DNA from: Umbelopsis ramanniana AG | Taxonomy: Eukaryota > Mucoromycota > Umbelopsidomycetes > Umbelopsidales > Umbelopsidaceae | Direction of reading: 5' to 3' | Assembly: GCF_025399195.1 (NCBI RefSeq) | Contig: NW_026252088.1 | Location: 124,001 to 188,000 of the forward strand | Length of the DNA: 64,000 bases | Shown: piece by piece, positions 1-11,839 of the stretch | How positions within the stretch are numbered: position 1 is the first letter of the stretch | Layout of the letters: the number at the start of each line of letters is the position of its first letter | Notes under the pieces: model-generated | What the model was told of the DNA's origin: nothing | What the model saw: only the letters and a program-made list of their open reading frames with translations | Databases searched by the model: none | Program-made: the position numbers and the translations under genes

Positions 1-1286
1 GCGGTCAAAGCAAAGCAGGCCTCGCGATGACCCTGTTGAGCCGCGATGGTGTAATAGTGAATGGACAAAGCAGCATCCTGAGGACAGTTGAGCTTGCCAT
101 ACTCATAGCATTCACCCAATCGGAAAGCCGAAGGGGCATAGCCTAAATCGGCGGCTTGAGCGTACAGAGTGACGGCGTATTCCAAATCCACAAACACCAC
201 GTTGTCAATACCGCGTTCATGAAGCAAGGCCAGCTCATGTAACGCATGGGGGTATTCTACGGTGGAGGCTTCTGCGGCTCTCTTGAGCCATTTGACACCA
301 TCTCTTGGATTTTTATTGATACCGAGTTCGCCGTTCAGTTCAGCCACACCAAGTCGATACATAGCACCAGGATGATTGAGCGTGGATGCTTTTCTGTGAA
401 TGAAAAAAGGGGTAAACGTCATAGTTGGGTGACCGTATTTAGTCGCCGTGCCTCAACGTAATTAAAGAAGTACCTGTAGAATTGAACTGCCTTGGCACTG
501 TCTTTTCTGCACCCCAAGCCATCTTCATAGCATTTCGCAGCTCTATTTTAGGAAAATACCAAAGCCGCGTTAGTGGAGATATTGATGAGGAATGCCGCTT
601 TGGAACGAGCTTGTGTAATTTGGTGCACGCAAAGAAGGCGTTTTTTTTTTTTTTTCCCCCTCTCTTTTTTTTTTTTTAAAAAATAAAAATTACCTGTAAG
701 CAGCATCAGGATGATGATGTTTAGTAGCTTGAACAAACAATGGAAAGGCCTTGTCGAATTCGTTTTTTGATTTCCGGCTAAGTAATGCACTGGCGTAGAG
801 GTTGCCTAAATAATATTGTGATTCGGCGTGACCGCGCGCAGCTAGCTGCTTCAAGAGTTTTTCAGCTTCGTTCAAATACTCCCATCGAGCAGTGTCATTA
901 TCCACAATGGGTTTGGCGGCTTCAACCATGAAGACAGCAAAATCGCACTGAATATCAGGGTTGTTGGTTTTCTTTGCGTTTTCTCTGTACATATTAATGG
1001 TTTGTGAATATGACAACAACGAAGCTTGGCTGCCAGGTTTTAAGTGAGAGTGATCGAGGAGTTGGTCGTTGGACATGGTCATGTTAGACACTGAACCGGA
1101 TGAATTAGTGGGAGGGGTGGGTGACCTAGGGCTAGCTGAATTGGAAGCACTCGTAGGTGTACTTGCTTCAGAATATGTTGATCCTCTATTAGCTGGATGA
1201 TTAGTATGGATAGAAGTAGGATAGGCTACCACTGGAGTGGGTGCATGTGGTGGTGGTTGAGGAGTTTGCTCTGCATGTTGCATCAT
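1..1286 (-). CDS. SKT5/CHS4-like chitin synthase activator with SEL1 repeats (partial, 3' end outside window)
   Basis: In the known family this protein activates or anchors chitin synthase III at sites of cell-wall growth. Three exons are visible: 694-1286, 474-542 and from 393 to the window edge. The first 120 or so residues are Ser/Thr/Pro-rich and probably disordered. SEL1/TPR-like repeats follow, with the usual Gly/Ala/Tyr spacing: AESQYYLGNLYASALL, CYEDGLGCRKDSAKAVQFY, PGAMYRLGVAELNGELG and APSAFRLGECYEYGKL. The repeats continue to base 1, so the C-terminus, where a prenylation CAAX box may occur in SKT5, is not seen. The first intron (543-693) carries long homopolymer runs. A start two codons downstream of 1286 is equally possible. 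It is transcribed divergently from the TMEM14-like gene with 217 bp between start codons. Other SEL1 proteins are possible, but repeat order and the disordered N-terminus fit SKT5/CHS4 best. Confidence 0.82.
543..693 (-). repeat. Homopolymer-rich intron of the SKT5-like gene
   Basis: The intron between the first two visible exons contains two long T runs (A on the coding strand) near 640-677, separated by a short C run. The low complexity suggests polymerase slippage and makes the exact length uncertain. Splice sites on the minus strand are canonical GT and AG. Confidence 0.6.
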
Positions 1287-1503
1287 GATGAATTTCCGAT
1301 GGGCTGAGCAAACAGAAAGAGAAGAAAGACAGACAAAGCAGGTACAAAATGAAAAATTTGAGTATTTTTAACCAGCGGTTTACCAAGGAAATTATAGGGG
1401 AAAAAAAAAAAAAAAGTGTCATCGTCAGCGTTGCGAAGCGAAAAAACTCAGTTCATTCATCCCGCTTGCATTCTTCTCACCATTCAAGCTTCATTTCTTC
1501 AGC

Positions 1504-2081
1504 ATGACAGACAATCTAGGTTATTCTTTTGCAGCCGTGGTATTTGTAGGAGGATTGATTGGTTATATCAAAGGTAAAATGACATAATCCGTCGTCCCTT
1601 CTTCTCATAATATATCGGTTTTGAACTGAGTTTTGTCCTTCCCACCCTGCATTTTTTCCAGCCGGTAGTCTGGCATCGTTCATCTCTGGAACGGTATTTG
1701 GCAGCTTGATCACGTTGGGGGCCTATCAAGCATCTCAGAGCCCGAGCCGTGTTGGCCTCGCTTTTGGTAAGCGAGGCTGAGTCGTACTTGGCGTCAATCG
1801 CTACTACTGACTATTAATACCTTTTTCCTTGCTAGTGGTCTCCTTGGCACTGATGATCGCCATGGGCATACGTTTTTCAAAGAGCAAGGCCTTCATGCCA
1901 GCTGGTTTGATTACTATTCTCAGGTAAAATTCATCTCCTTGGCCATGTCTACCGTGTATGGAAATCTCACCTCCAACTATTTATACTTGTCCTGTCCATC
2001 AACGGGGGGTTCATCTCCTTGTTCTCTATTCCATACAGTCTTGTCATGGCATTGCGCTACGGTACTCGCCTATTGCAATAA
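1504..2081 (+). CDS. TMEM14 family small membrane protein
   Basis: Small hydrophobic protein of the TMEM14 (UPF0136) family. Animal TMEM14C is a mitochondrial inner-membrane protein needed for porphyrin import in haem synthesis; the fungal role is less clear. Four exons can be joined: 1504-1573, 1662 to about 1766, about 1836-1923 and 2039-2081. They give roughly 100 residues with three to four hydrophobic segments. The Gly-rich first helix (AAVVFVGGLIGYIKG), the following AGSLASFISGTVFG and the tail ending in GTRLLQ match the family layout. Every junction keeps the frame with GT-AG sites. The start follows a stop-rich leader and gives the first helix at once, as expected for this family. Confidence 0.85.
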
Positions 2082-2772
2082 CTGCCTTCACAAACCTTGG
2101 TTTGGCTTCCATTTAAAATAGGTCAAATTAAAAAAAAAAAGTCCAACACAAAAAAAAGGCGTCAATGTCAAATTTAGCTCATATTCTCCCTGACTTCCTT
2201 CCTACGTCGTCTCCTTGCGCTGGAAACCATGTAAAAATATAAGCAATGTCATTGATCAATGCGATAAAGTGCTCTGTTGTTTACTAAGCATTGCATATAT
2301 AATATGTGTATATGTATTTTTTGCCACTCTAAACATTCGTATAGTTCACCCTGCCTGACGCATCCCCCACCACCAAATGAGAGATATAAGAAAAAGTCCC
2401 TGACCACGAAAATAGTTTGTTTTATAATAAGGGTAAGGTTTCAGTGCTATATTTACCGCATGTTTGGCGATGCCCAGTGCAGGTTTGACGCAGCAGCAAC
2501 AATGAATGTTTAGAAGACGGAAACTCAAGTTGATTGATATATAAAGAGTGGGTGTGCGCGAAGTATTGAGCTAAATGCTGCTCCCATTGAACTTCAATCC
2601 ATAGCAGCATAATGGATGGGGGGGTTTAAAATCGATCTCTTATATCGACAGGAAATGGTTCCATGTTTACAGGGTCATAGCGCAGAATGCCTGGCTATTG
2701 AAATTTTTATTTTCATGTATTTTTGTATGTGTGTTTTTAGGCTCAAATGTAACAAAGAGGTGGTTGGAGGGT
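2082..2772. other. Gene-free stretch between TMEM14-like and PA2G4-like 3' ends
   Basis: Convergent 3' region. It holds A-rich runs near 2130-2157 and several short open frames on both strands with no recognisable similarity. I see no RNA gene or repeat of note. Confidence 0.5.
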
Positions 2773-4194
2773 TTAGGCAGTGGCAGCTTCAGCTTCACCG
2801 GCAGCCTTCTTCTTCTTGTTCTTCTTAGCACTAGGCTTCAAAGGAGTGGCCAAAAGCTTAACAAGCTCCTCATCCTTCAATTCCTTGTCACTCTTGACAA
2901 GAGCAGGGTCGTAAGGGGGAGTGGTGACCTTGACGTTACCGTTCTTGGTCAACAACAAAGTAGCCAAGAATTGGACAACAACGCCATCGCGTTCGAACAA
3001 GATGTCGTAGGGCAAAACAGTTTGGTGCTTGGCGCACTCAATGATACCCATACGGGACTTGCGCTGATCATCGAGATCACGGAGAGAGAATGGGAAGTTA
3101 CCAAACTTGGTGTTAATCTCAGACAAAACTTGACGGGAAGCAGCCATCTTCAATTGGTAACGGGTACCAGTCTTCTTGTAAACGGTGGTACGGGTTTCCA
3201 TTTGTCTGGTCTTTCCTTCACCGGTGGAGACAAGAATGTCAACGGCGTAGACTTCGTTTTCAGCAAAGGAAACACGCTCAAAGTCGCGCAAGTGATGCTC
3301 GCTGGGGTTGAGGATAACCTGGGAAGAAATTCGAGGTGAATGACCTTGGATAGCCTATACCCATTGTGTTTTCTTCCTTACCTGCTTCTTGCCATCAACA
3401 ACATCCTTCTCCTGTTGGTGGGTCAACATACCCTCAACGCACTTGACGCCGAAATCATCAGTGATTTGAGTAACAGCCTTGGTGACATCCATGTTCTTGT
3501 TACCGGGCTTGATCAATCGGATAGCAGCCTCAAGAGCGGTGTGAGCAGCCTTCATGGCGTCAGCAACAGCTCCAGTGATAGGCTTCTCGGCAGAAGCACC
3601 AACAACAACGGTGTGGGCAATAGGGGAGCCGTAACCATCGATCTGGGCACCGAGTTGGCTAGATGAAAAAGTCAAAGGTTAAGACTAGAAAAAAATAAAA
3701 AAATCAAAGAGGGGATCAATCTTACATCTTGACAACATCACCATCCTTGAGAACAGTGGCGGCTTCGGGATCGCTCTCGATGGGGGAGAAGTGGGCAACA
3801 CACTCGTTGATAGACAAGCAAGTGGGGAAAGCAATACCTAGTGGACGAGGCAAATTTTAGCATCCTATGCGTCATAGGTACACACGAGTCAAAAACAGTT
3901 CCTACCCTTGGGAGTCTTGGCCTTGTTGTAGACAGCCTTAGTACCCTCTTGGATGAGCTTATCACCCTCAACGCAGATATCGAAAACCTTGGCGCCAGCG
4001 ACGCAAAGAGGAATGACCTGGTTCAAGACACCTATGGACAAAATAAACAATCAATGATCACGTCGAGATCGGGGGGCGGATGAGCCTGGCGTGAATTACG
4101 TACGGGTTGAGATTTCAGCTGCGGTCTTATACTTTGTGACAACATCAGGGTTCTGAATGGTGGGGTCGACTTGCTGTTGCTGAGCGTCTGCCAT
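2773..4194 (-). CDS. PA2G4/EBP1-like protein (methionine-aminopeptidase fold)
   Basis: Homologue of proliferation-associated protein 2G4 (EBP1, S. pombe Cdb4), a catalytically dead relative of type 2 methionine aminopeptidase that binds ribosomes at the exit tunnel and structured RNA. The protein begins [19 protein letters not shown], followed by the family's VTKYK segment, then the pita-bread domain, for example [20 protein letters not shown]. The last large exon encodes [21 protein letters not shown], trimmed here to its core [14 protein letters not shown], as in PA2G4. The tail is Lys-rich ([11 protein letters not shown]), matching the basic C-terminus of the family. At least five exons; the first ends at 4109 and the others lie near 3852-4031, 3725-3838, 3322-3660 and 2773-3315. 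It lies head to head with EFL1, 135 bp between start codons. The pre-60S factor Arx1 is a paralogue, but length and tail favour PA2G4. Confidence 0.88.
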
Positions 4195-4329
4195 GGTGTT
4201 TTGCAAGAAAGGAAGAAGGAAAGATTTTTCGACACCGTGAAGGCTGAAATGCAACACAGTCACAACTTTTTCGCCTTCTTACTGTGTTGAAATCCGACTC
4301 CCAACTTATACCAGCTTTATCAAACCAGA
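4195..4329. promoter_or_regulatory. Short bidirectional promoter between PA2G4-like gene and EFL1
   Basis: Only 135 bp separate the two divergent start codons, so both transcripts must start inside it or its edges. It is pyrimidine/purine skewed and I see no perfect TATA box. Confidence 0.6.
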
Positions 4330-7300
4330 ATGCCAGCAGTGACTACTGCCAAATTGCAGGAGCTGCAAAGCACTTGCAAGAACATTCGTAATATATGTAT
4401 CTTAGCTCATGTGGATCACGGCAAAACAACCCTTTCCGACTCATTGCTCGCATCCAACGGCATTATCTCCAGCAAACTCGCTGGTAAAGTTCGGTATTTG
4501 GATTCACGAGAAGACGAACAAGAACGAGGCATCACCATGGAATCGAGTGGTATCAGTTTGTATTTCCAAGTACTGAAAGCCATCATGCAAGGCGAAGGTA
4601 AGTCGCACTCTCTGTGGTTAGCAAAGCGACCTCATTCTTCTGACACTACGCTTAGAACAAAAGACCATTTCTACTGAGTACCTCGTGAATTTGATTGATT
4701 CACCCGGGCATGTGGATTTTTCGTCCGAAGTATCGACAGCCTCTCGATTATGCGATGGTGCGCTGGTCCTTATTGATGCCATTGAAGGAATTTGTACGCA
4801 GGTAGGTGTAGACGCATTATGTAATGTAAAGGCTGTCACCGAAATTTAACCATCGTAAAATTTGTGTAGACAATTACCGTGCTGCGGCAGGCATGGGCTG
4901 AAAAAGTTCGACCCATTTTGGTTCTCAACAAAATCGATAGACTGATCACCGAAATTCAGCTCACACCAATGGAGGCGTATCAGCATCTTAATAAGATCTT
5001 AGAACAAGCCAATGCTATCATGGCCACCTTTTTAACTGGAGATCAGATGGCTCAAGAGGCTCGCAAGGTAGAAGAAGAGAAGCGAAAACGATCCACTAAG
5101 GACAGTGTAGAGGATATGGCGAATCAAATGTATGATTGGAGTATGGAAGAGTTGGACGATTCCGATATCTACTTTGATCCCGCAGTTGGCAACGTCATTT
5201 TTTCTAGTGCCATTGATGGATGGGCTTTCAGGTAACAGTGGATGATCTCGTGGAAAGTTGGGTTGAAATTGGAATACTAACCACCTTCATATTAGAATTC
5301 AGCAATTCGCCACCATTTACGCTAAAAAACTTGGGTTCAAGGAATCCGCACTTCGAAAATGTCTGTGGGGAGATTTCTACTTTGATCCAAAGTCAAAGCG
5401 AGTGATTCAACAAAAACATCTCAAGGGACGAAACTTGAAGCCAATGTTTGTTCAATTTGTGCTGGACAATATATGGGCTGTCTATCAAAATGTGGTGGTC
5501 GAGCCGTAAGTGGATTTTTATGTATAATACGCAGCGTCTTTTTTGAGCGGACGTCTCCCTTTTTGTCATGTAACTGAACTTCATCTCATACAGTAATCGC
5601 GAACGAACAGAGAAAATTGTCTCATCCCTTAATCTCAAGATCCTTCCAAGAGATATGCGCTCAAAAGACACCAGAGTTCTTCTCACCGCAATCATGACAC
5701 AATGGTTACCCTTAGCAACGGCTATCTTACTCACCATCATTGAGCAACTACCATCACCAGATGTTGCACAAAGGATACGGTTACCAAAGGTTTTATACCC
5801 ATTTGCAGAAGGCGAAGTACAGCCTTCCAATGAGGCTGAGAAAGCTATGTTCGAATGTGATCAATCCGAAAGTGCACCTGCCATTGCCTACGTCAGTAAA
5901 ATGTTTGCAGTGCCTACCGAAGCCCTGCCTGAGAACCGCCGCAAGCTATTGACAGCGGAAGAATTACGTGAACGCGGAAGACTTCATCGTGCCGCTCTTA
6001 AGGCTGCTGCTGAAGGCAGTGCTACTGTAGATTTGAGTGTCAGCAATGACGATGCCCCTGTCGATGTTCCTGCTTCTCCAGAGCCTGAAAATTCCTATGT
6101 TGAAAAAAACGAAGAAACGTTGATTGGATTTTCACGTTTGTATTCTGGCACACTGAAGGTTGGTCAGAAGATCTATGTACTTGGACCAAAGTACAAGCCG
6201 CAAGACCCAGAAAAGCACTGTTCAGAGATCACCGTTAAGAGCTTATATATGATTATGGGGAGAGAACTGGAATCTTTGCCTGAGGTAGCAGCTGGAAATG
6301 TATTCGGCATCGGCGGCCTTGAAGGTCATGTGTTGAAGAATGCCACACTGAGTACTACCAAGGACGTTACCAACTTGGCAGGCGTTGCAACCGATAGCGC
6401 ACCTATTGTCCGTGTTGCTTTAGAACCCGAAGATTTATGTGAGTTTCGAGGTTGTGAACATGGATGTATCACATTTTACTTATCAGCCGATTCTTTTTGC
6501 TTACAGCTGAAATGGACAAGCTCGTCAAAGGTCTTCGCCTACTTAATCAAGCTGATCCTTGTGTTGAGGTCATGCTGCAAGAAACGGGAGAGCATGTCAT
6601 TATGGGAGCTGGCGAATTGCATTTGGAGCGCTGCCTTAAGGACCTTCGTGAACGATTTGCTAAAATTGCTATCCATGTTTCACCACCCATTGTGCCTTTC
6701 CGTGAATCCATCGTTAGTGGAGGTAACGTTGCCTTATGGTACGGACGCTCTTTATCCATCATCTAACTTTATTTTCGTATATGTTTAGATCTATCTGCCA
6801 ACAAGGAAAAGGATGGCGTGACGGTCCCCCGAGGCACAGTGACAGTGCCAATACCAAGCAAATACCTCAGTCTCAAAATAAGAGCTGTCCCTCTACCCAA
6901 GAATGTGATGGAACTGCTCGCATCTCACACAGCTACTATTAAGCATATTGTGGAACAGAAAATTGCTCGCAGAAATGCGCAAAAGCAAAACAAGGACGTT
7001 GATATCGAAGAGATCAAAGCGGATAACATTACGGGTGAGCTTTCCGAACAGAAGATTCTGTCTGCTGCCGAATTCCAAGACATGTTGAAGAAGGAGTTCC
7101 AGATTGCTCAGGCTCAAGGTGGTCCTTTGGCTTCTCTATGGGATGGCATTGTTGACCAGTATGTATTATACTTTATATTGTTGTGAATGCCTGCCTGCCG
7201 ATACGTTCTCAATAGACTAAAATGTTCTTGTAGAATATGGTCATTTGGACCGAAGCGAGTGGGACCCAATCTTCTTATCAATCGCATACCTGGTTATGTC

Positions 7301-8380
7301 AGAAAGCACTTCTTCGATGTCGACGCTGAGAAGTCACAGAAGCAATCTGACGGAAAGGAAGACAACTTAGTGGATGATGAAGTGGTCGATGTCATTCAAA
7401 AAGACGAGCGACTTGGCATTTTAGACGTGGACTTTAATATCCATACCGCCTTCCAGCTTTCAACTCTCACTGGTACGCTTTGTGCCGAGCCTATGCTTGG
7501 TGTATGCTACATTGTTGAAGACGTTATTGTGAACAGCGACGAGATGGTCGGTCCGTCAGGAGAATCAATTGATGGTAAGAGATGATACATCCTATGCCAA
7601 ACACTATGTTGTCATGATGCTCATTGCAAAATACTACAGTTCGATCCAAGATCGGTGTCATTCAAGGTCAAGTCATTTCCACCATGCGTGAAGCCTGCCG
7701 ACAGAGTTTCTTGGATTGGTCTCCAAGACTTTACCTTGCCATGTATTCATGCGATATCCAAGCATCAGGTAAGGAATGCAAACTAACTAATTTACAAAGG
7801 TGTTTGAAGATGCCTGAAGGCTTATATGACTTTTTTTCTTTATTTCATCTTCACTTTAGCTGAGGTGCTCGGTAAAGTTTATGGAGTTATCTCAAAGAGA
7901 CGTGGGCGAATTGTACATGAAGACTTGAAGGACGGTACCTCATTCTGGCAAATCAGTTCGCGCATGCCAGTTGTGGAAAGTTTCGGCTTCTCTGACGGTA
8001 AGGATAACCACTGAGCCCAAGGTATTATTACACCAGAGACTTACTGATATTTTGATTCTCAGAGATTCGAAAGAGGACTTCAGGCGCAGCCAGTCCTCAG
8101 CTTGTGTTCAGTGGGTAAGTAGGAGTCTGCGCAAAAGGTATTAAAAGGATTTAGGATATCTATCTAACTTATGCCTTGCAACTACAGGTTTGAAATGCTG
8201 GACCAAGATCCCTTCTGGGTGCCTACTTCTGAGGAGGAATTGGAAGACCTCGGAGAGAAGGCGGACCGAGAAAACTTAGCTAAGAAGTACATGGATTCTG
8301 TTCGCAAGCGCAAAGGCATGTTCGTAGAGAAGAAAATTGTTGAGCATGCCGAGAAGCAGCGAACACTGAAGAAGAACTAG
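4330..8380 (+). CDS. EFL1: EFL1/Ria1 ribosome-assembly GTPase
   Basis: EF-2-like cytoplasmic GTPase that, with SBDS/Sdo1, releases the anti-association factor Tif6/eIF6 from pre-60S subunits. The sequence shows the GTPase motifs in order: G1 AHVDHGKTT (about residue 26), G2 region [10 protein letters not shown]3 DSPGHVDF after the first intron, and G4 NKID at about 4930. The insertion inside the G domain that separates EFL1 from true EF-2 is present (charged KVEEEKRKR segment near 5070). Domain II follows ([20 protein letters not shown]), then domain III/IV ([18 protein letters not shown]) and the EF-2-like C-terminal domain with [11 protein letters not shown]. The protein ends KQRTLKKN. About ten short introns interrupt it and give roughly 1,090 residues. 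The EF-2 diphthamide segment is not evident, as expected for EFL1. Confidence 0.93.
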
Positions 8381-8567
8381 ATAAAAAAAAGTACATAAAG
8401 TTATCTGTAACCATGGTTCATTGTTGGTTGCTAGGCACCACCATCGTAGCGCAGTCATCAAAGGCTCAGCATTTCTCGCATGTTGGGAACACAAACACAG
8501 AAGGCGTTTTTTTGCTGTATGTCTTGTCCCCTCTCGTGTTTTTCAAAGATCACCATCTCATCTATTC

Positions 8568-11416
8568 ATGTCCACCACCGACGACGACTTTGCGGGTAAA
8601 GAAACCAAGAAATATCATGAAGATGACAGCAATGACAATGTATTCAAAATTCTGCCAACGGCCATCCTACAGATTTTGCCTGGGATAGCAGTAGCAGCCA
8701 AGTCCACAGACAGTATTGTAAGCGCAGTCACTCAGTGGATCAAACTCGAAACCCTTGCACGTACACTTGAAGTTTGGCTCGATGCGCTATGTGAGCAGCT
8801 TCCCAACTTACAGGAAGAGACTCGACTATTGGGCCGTCTCAGTATTGGCATTGCTTTCTTGCTTGAGAGTGGTCGAGCAGGGCACGTGGTGACGCCATCT
8901 GATCTGTCTCTGGTATGGAGCTTGGTACAAGACGCCCTCACCAGTGCATCGGTAAGCCTTCCTCTCTTCGCTGCGTCTCGTAGTGCGCAAGGGTTTCTCG
9001 CAGTTCCCCTTTGCAGTCTGATCAAAGATGGAGATATTGAAGTCCTGTTCAGATTTCATGTCTGGCTTCCAAATCAGTATCGAGGAAACCCTGACGTGGA
9101 CCTTCATTCGCACCAGTGTTCCTCCCAGAGCTGGATTCTGGCTGGGGAAGGGACGGATCTTTCCTACACCGTTGAGGCGACTGAGGATTTTGAAGGCGCA
9201 ACTCATTCCAAGTACGCACTTTCCTGGACCGCCGAGGATGGAGCCGACGACGATGGAAATGTTGGAGATAACAAATACAAAACTCGCCAGCAAAAATCAA
9301 CCGTGGTCAATACTGGCAAATTAGTAAAAGCTGCACTAAGACGTTCGGAAGTTCACACTCGAAACACTAGTTACACCATCGACGCCGCAGCATACCATCG
9401 ATCTGAAGTTTCAATTGATATTTTGCATGCCACCCTGTTCGTTTTCGATGGCAAACGCGGTTTCGTGAAAGATGCGGACGTCATGGGCCCAAAGGATGGC
9501 ACGTCTTTTGCTCAGAAACGAGACCCTGCAGGTGTAACGGCTGCTCAACTCGTGGGCAAGGTCGAACTTATCCGCTCATGGGAGGCTTATTTGGAGCGAA
9601 GTAGACAACATGCCATACGTGCAGATTGGGAACATGCATTGCGGGAACTGAATAGTGCCCTCATTTTGTGCGATTCGGATGATGACTTTCCAAACAGTTC
9701 TCGTTACAAAAGCCTTGTCCTTGGTGAACTCGGCAGTATCAATAGGCGTTTCGGGAGATATGACCAAGCCAGGGACCTGTTAGAGAAAGCGGTTGAAGAA
9801 CTAGGACAATGTAAAGAGCGTGCAGATTTCAGTGGCGAACTATGTGTGGTCTATCGTCATTTGGGTGAACTTCAGCTGGCAAAGCAGGCGGCGGAGATCG
9901 AGTACAATACGGCTAAAGAGATTCAGCTTGAACCTTCCATATGTCGCACCATTGGCAACTTGGGCATGATTAACTATCAGCTTTCACAGCGAGATGGAGA
10001 CGGTAGCTTGTTAGACTTGGCGATCAGACAATTGACTGAACGTATTGATGCTGCTCGACACATGAGAAATACAAGTGACACAAAATCAAATGACCCAAAG
10101 GTAAGGGCGCAGATACGCATGACTGCTACAACTTGGGAGGCTATCGGCTTGGCTCGACTCTCATTGTGTTACACGGCTAAAGGCAACAATGAAATGGCTG
10201 TAGACGCTGCGTTTTTATCATTGACTGCCACCAATGCCTCCGAAGATACGACGGTCATTGCCATGAGTCGCTTCTTTTACGGACGCGCTCTATGGAGGAG
10301 TGGAAAGCTCCAAGAGGCACTGAAGCAATTTAATCAGTTTTCGACCAATACCTGCACGCCTGTCATTGCTATGTGTAAAGAGCCTTCGATGGAGAATCGA
10401 CAATACTTGCGAGAACTGATCGACGCTGGTGCAAATATGGAGCTCATCGACGAGCAAGGCTACAATGCATTAGATTATGTTGTGTTCAATCAAGATAAAG
10501 AAACCAAACAAATTGTTCTCGAAGGGCTTCGCCAACAGTATCATAGTGAGGCCGACAAAAAATTGGCGGACCAACATCTGGATGCGATGCGTCGAAAAGG
10601 CTATCGTGAGCTGTTCCAGGAGAAAATGCGCCCTGAGTTGCTTGCTCATGGTGACGGCGACCGTTTGATGCGTCTACGACGTGTATATGCAGATGAGCTT
10701 GATGCTGATGAGAAGAAGAAGGAATTATTTGATGGTCTCAAGTTCATACCTTATTCTGACTTCTGTCAATTTGGAAGACTTCCGCGATCAGACGATGGTC
10801 TGGTGCAAAGCTTTATGTCAAGCTCGCACGATGGATCTCAAAGCCACAAGGCTGAATTTGTGATTTTCATGTCATACCGATGGATCAACAAGCGTCCTGG
10901 GTCGACATCCCCTGATGATGAAAAGCATACACAATACCGTCGCATGGTCAAAGCCGCTGAGGATTTCTTGGAACTTCATCCTTCCGTGAAAAGAGAGAAG
11001 CTGGGTATATGGTTGGTAAGTAATAGAAAGACCCCCTACTAAACAGTCGTGTATCAGTATCTCATTCATTCTCTCTAAAGGACCATGCCTGCGTCGACCA
11101 AGACTCCCCACAACCAGGCGTCTCGGCACTACCCATGATTGTTGCGCAGTGCAATGCTCTCATCAGCCTCATCGACGATACATACTACGAGCGTGCCTGG
11201 TGTTCTGTGGAAGTCATGATGATGCAAACGCTGGTAAAATCTTACAATATCCATCTCTGGTACGAGCATGTAGCGGAGAAGGAAGGCGTTGAAAAGTCTT
11301 ATCTACGAAAGGGACCAATGGATATGGAAATAACCATGGCGGCAAAGTATTTGACGTATGAAACGGATCGACCCAAGATATTATTTTTGGAGAGGCAGAC
11401 GAAATTGTTGGGATAA
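8568..11416 (+). CDS. Cupin-like / TPR / ankyrin / TIR-HET-like receptor-type protein
   Basis: I do not recognise a named orthologue. Predicted length is 927 residues in two exons (8568-11015 and 11081-11416). Residues about 1-130 are helical, without a known fold. Residues about 160-315 resemble a cupin: HVWLP, then HSHQCSSQSWILAGEG with His180 and His182, then AAAYH with His277 and ATLFVFD, giving an HxH...H metal-site pattern. Residues 335-590 are TPR-like helices (GRYDQARDLLEKAVEEL, GKLQEALKQFNQF). Residues about 608-655 form an ankyrin repeat (AGANMELIDEQGYNALD). From residue 762 a TIR/HET-like domain follows: FVIFMSYRW, then IWL joined across the intron to DHACVDQD, then TYYERAWCSVEV, placing Glu860 where TIR NADases have their catalytic Glu. 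The single intron contrasts with intron-rich EFL1, 187 bp upstream. An in-frame ATG at 8421 is possible but lies 41 bp after the EFL1 stop; 8568 is preferred. Architecture implies sensing plus signalling; function is inference. Confidence 0.8.
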
Positions 11417-11839
11417 AGAAAAGGAAATGTACGGGTTCTCATCTTCATGCCATTTGCTGCTATGAGACCGCCTGCCCGCCCGCCCATATTAGTTAGTTTA
11501 TGCCATATTATGTAGTATAACCACGGAAAGAGTGAATCTACTCGATAACTTTACCCCAGCTGAAAGAGGACTCGCCTACCTTTCCACCATATATTTCTAG
11601 TTAATTCTTAATACGACAGAAGCATGAAAGTCGCATCAATGAAGGAAGCTACGGATGATCATGAATCGTGGTTTTGGGGCATGTTATGTACTTTGTATTT
11701 GCGAGAGGAGTTACTGTTACTACCTACAAACATATGGCAATCCAGCAAGACGACACTCCTTATTGAAATTTGAGCAGAATATTGAATCAAATTGTTTTAT
11801 TGAAAAGATTTAAGTGGATCCCGCTTCGTTCACACTGAT
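11417..11839. other. Convergent 3' intergenic region
   Basis: Between the TIR-like gene and the nucleoporin 3' end. It contains a C-rich patch near 11472-11486 and AT-rich sequence elsewhere. No gene or structured RNA is apparent. Confidence 0.5.
11796..11801 (-). terminator. Putative AATAAA polyadenylation signal of the nucleoporin gene
   Basis: A canonical AATAAA on the minus strand lies about 40 bp past the nucleoporin stop codon at 11840-11842. Position and sequence fit a poly(A) signal. Confidence 0.55.

Noticed and set aside
8952-9016. Possible intron in the cupin-like region of the receptor-type gene
   Set aside because: GT and AG are present, but removing 65 bp shifts the frame to a stop within eight codons, and the unspliced frame holds the HSHQ...SWILAGEG motif.
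9028-9324. Alternative 98-codon plus-strand frame inside the receptor-type gene
   Set aside because: Shadow of the main frame; no similarity, and the main frame carries the recognisable motifs.
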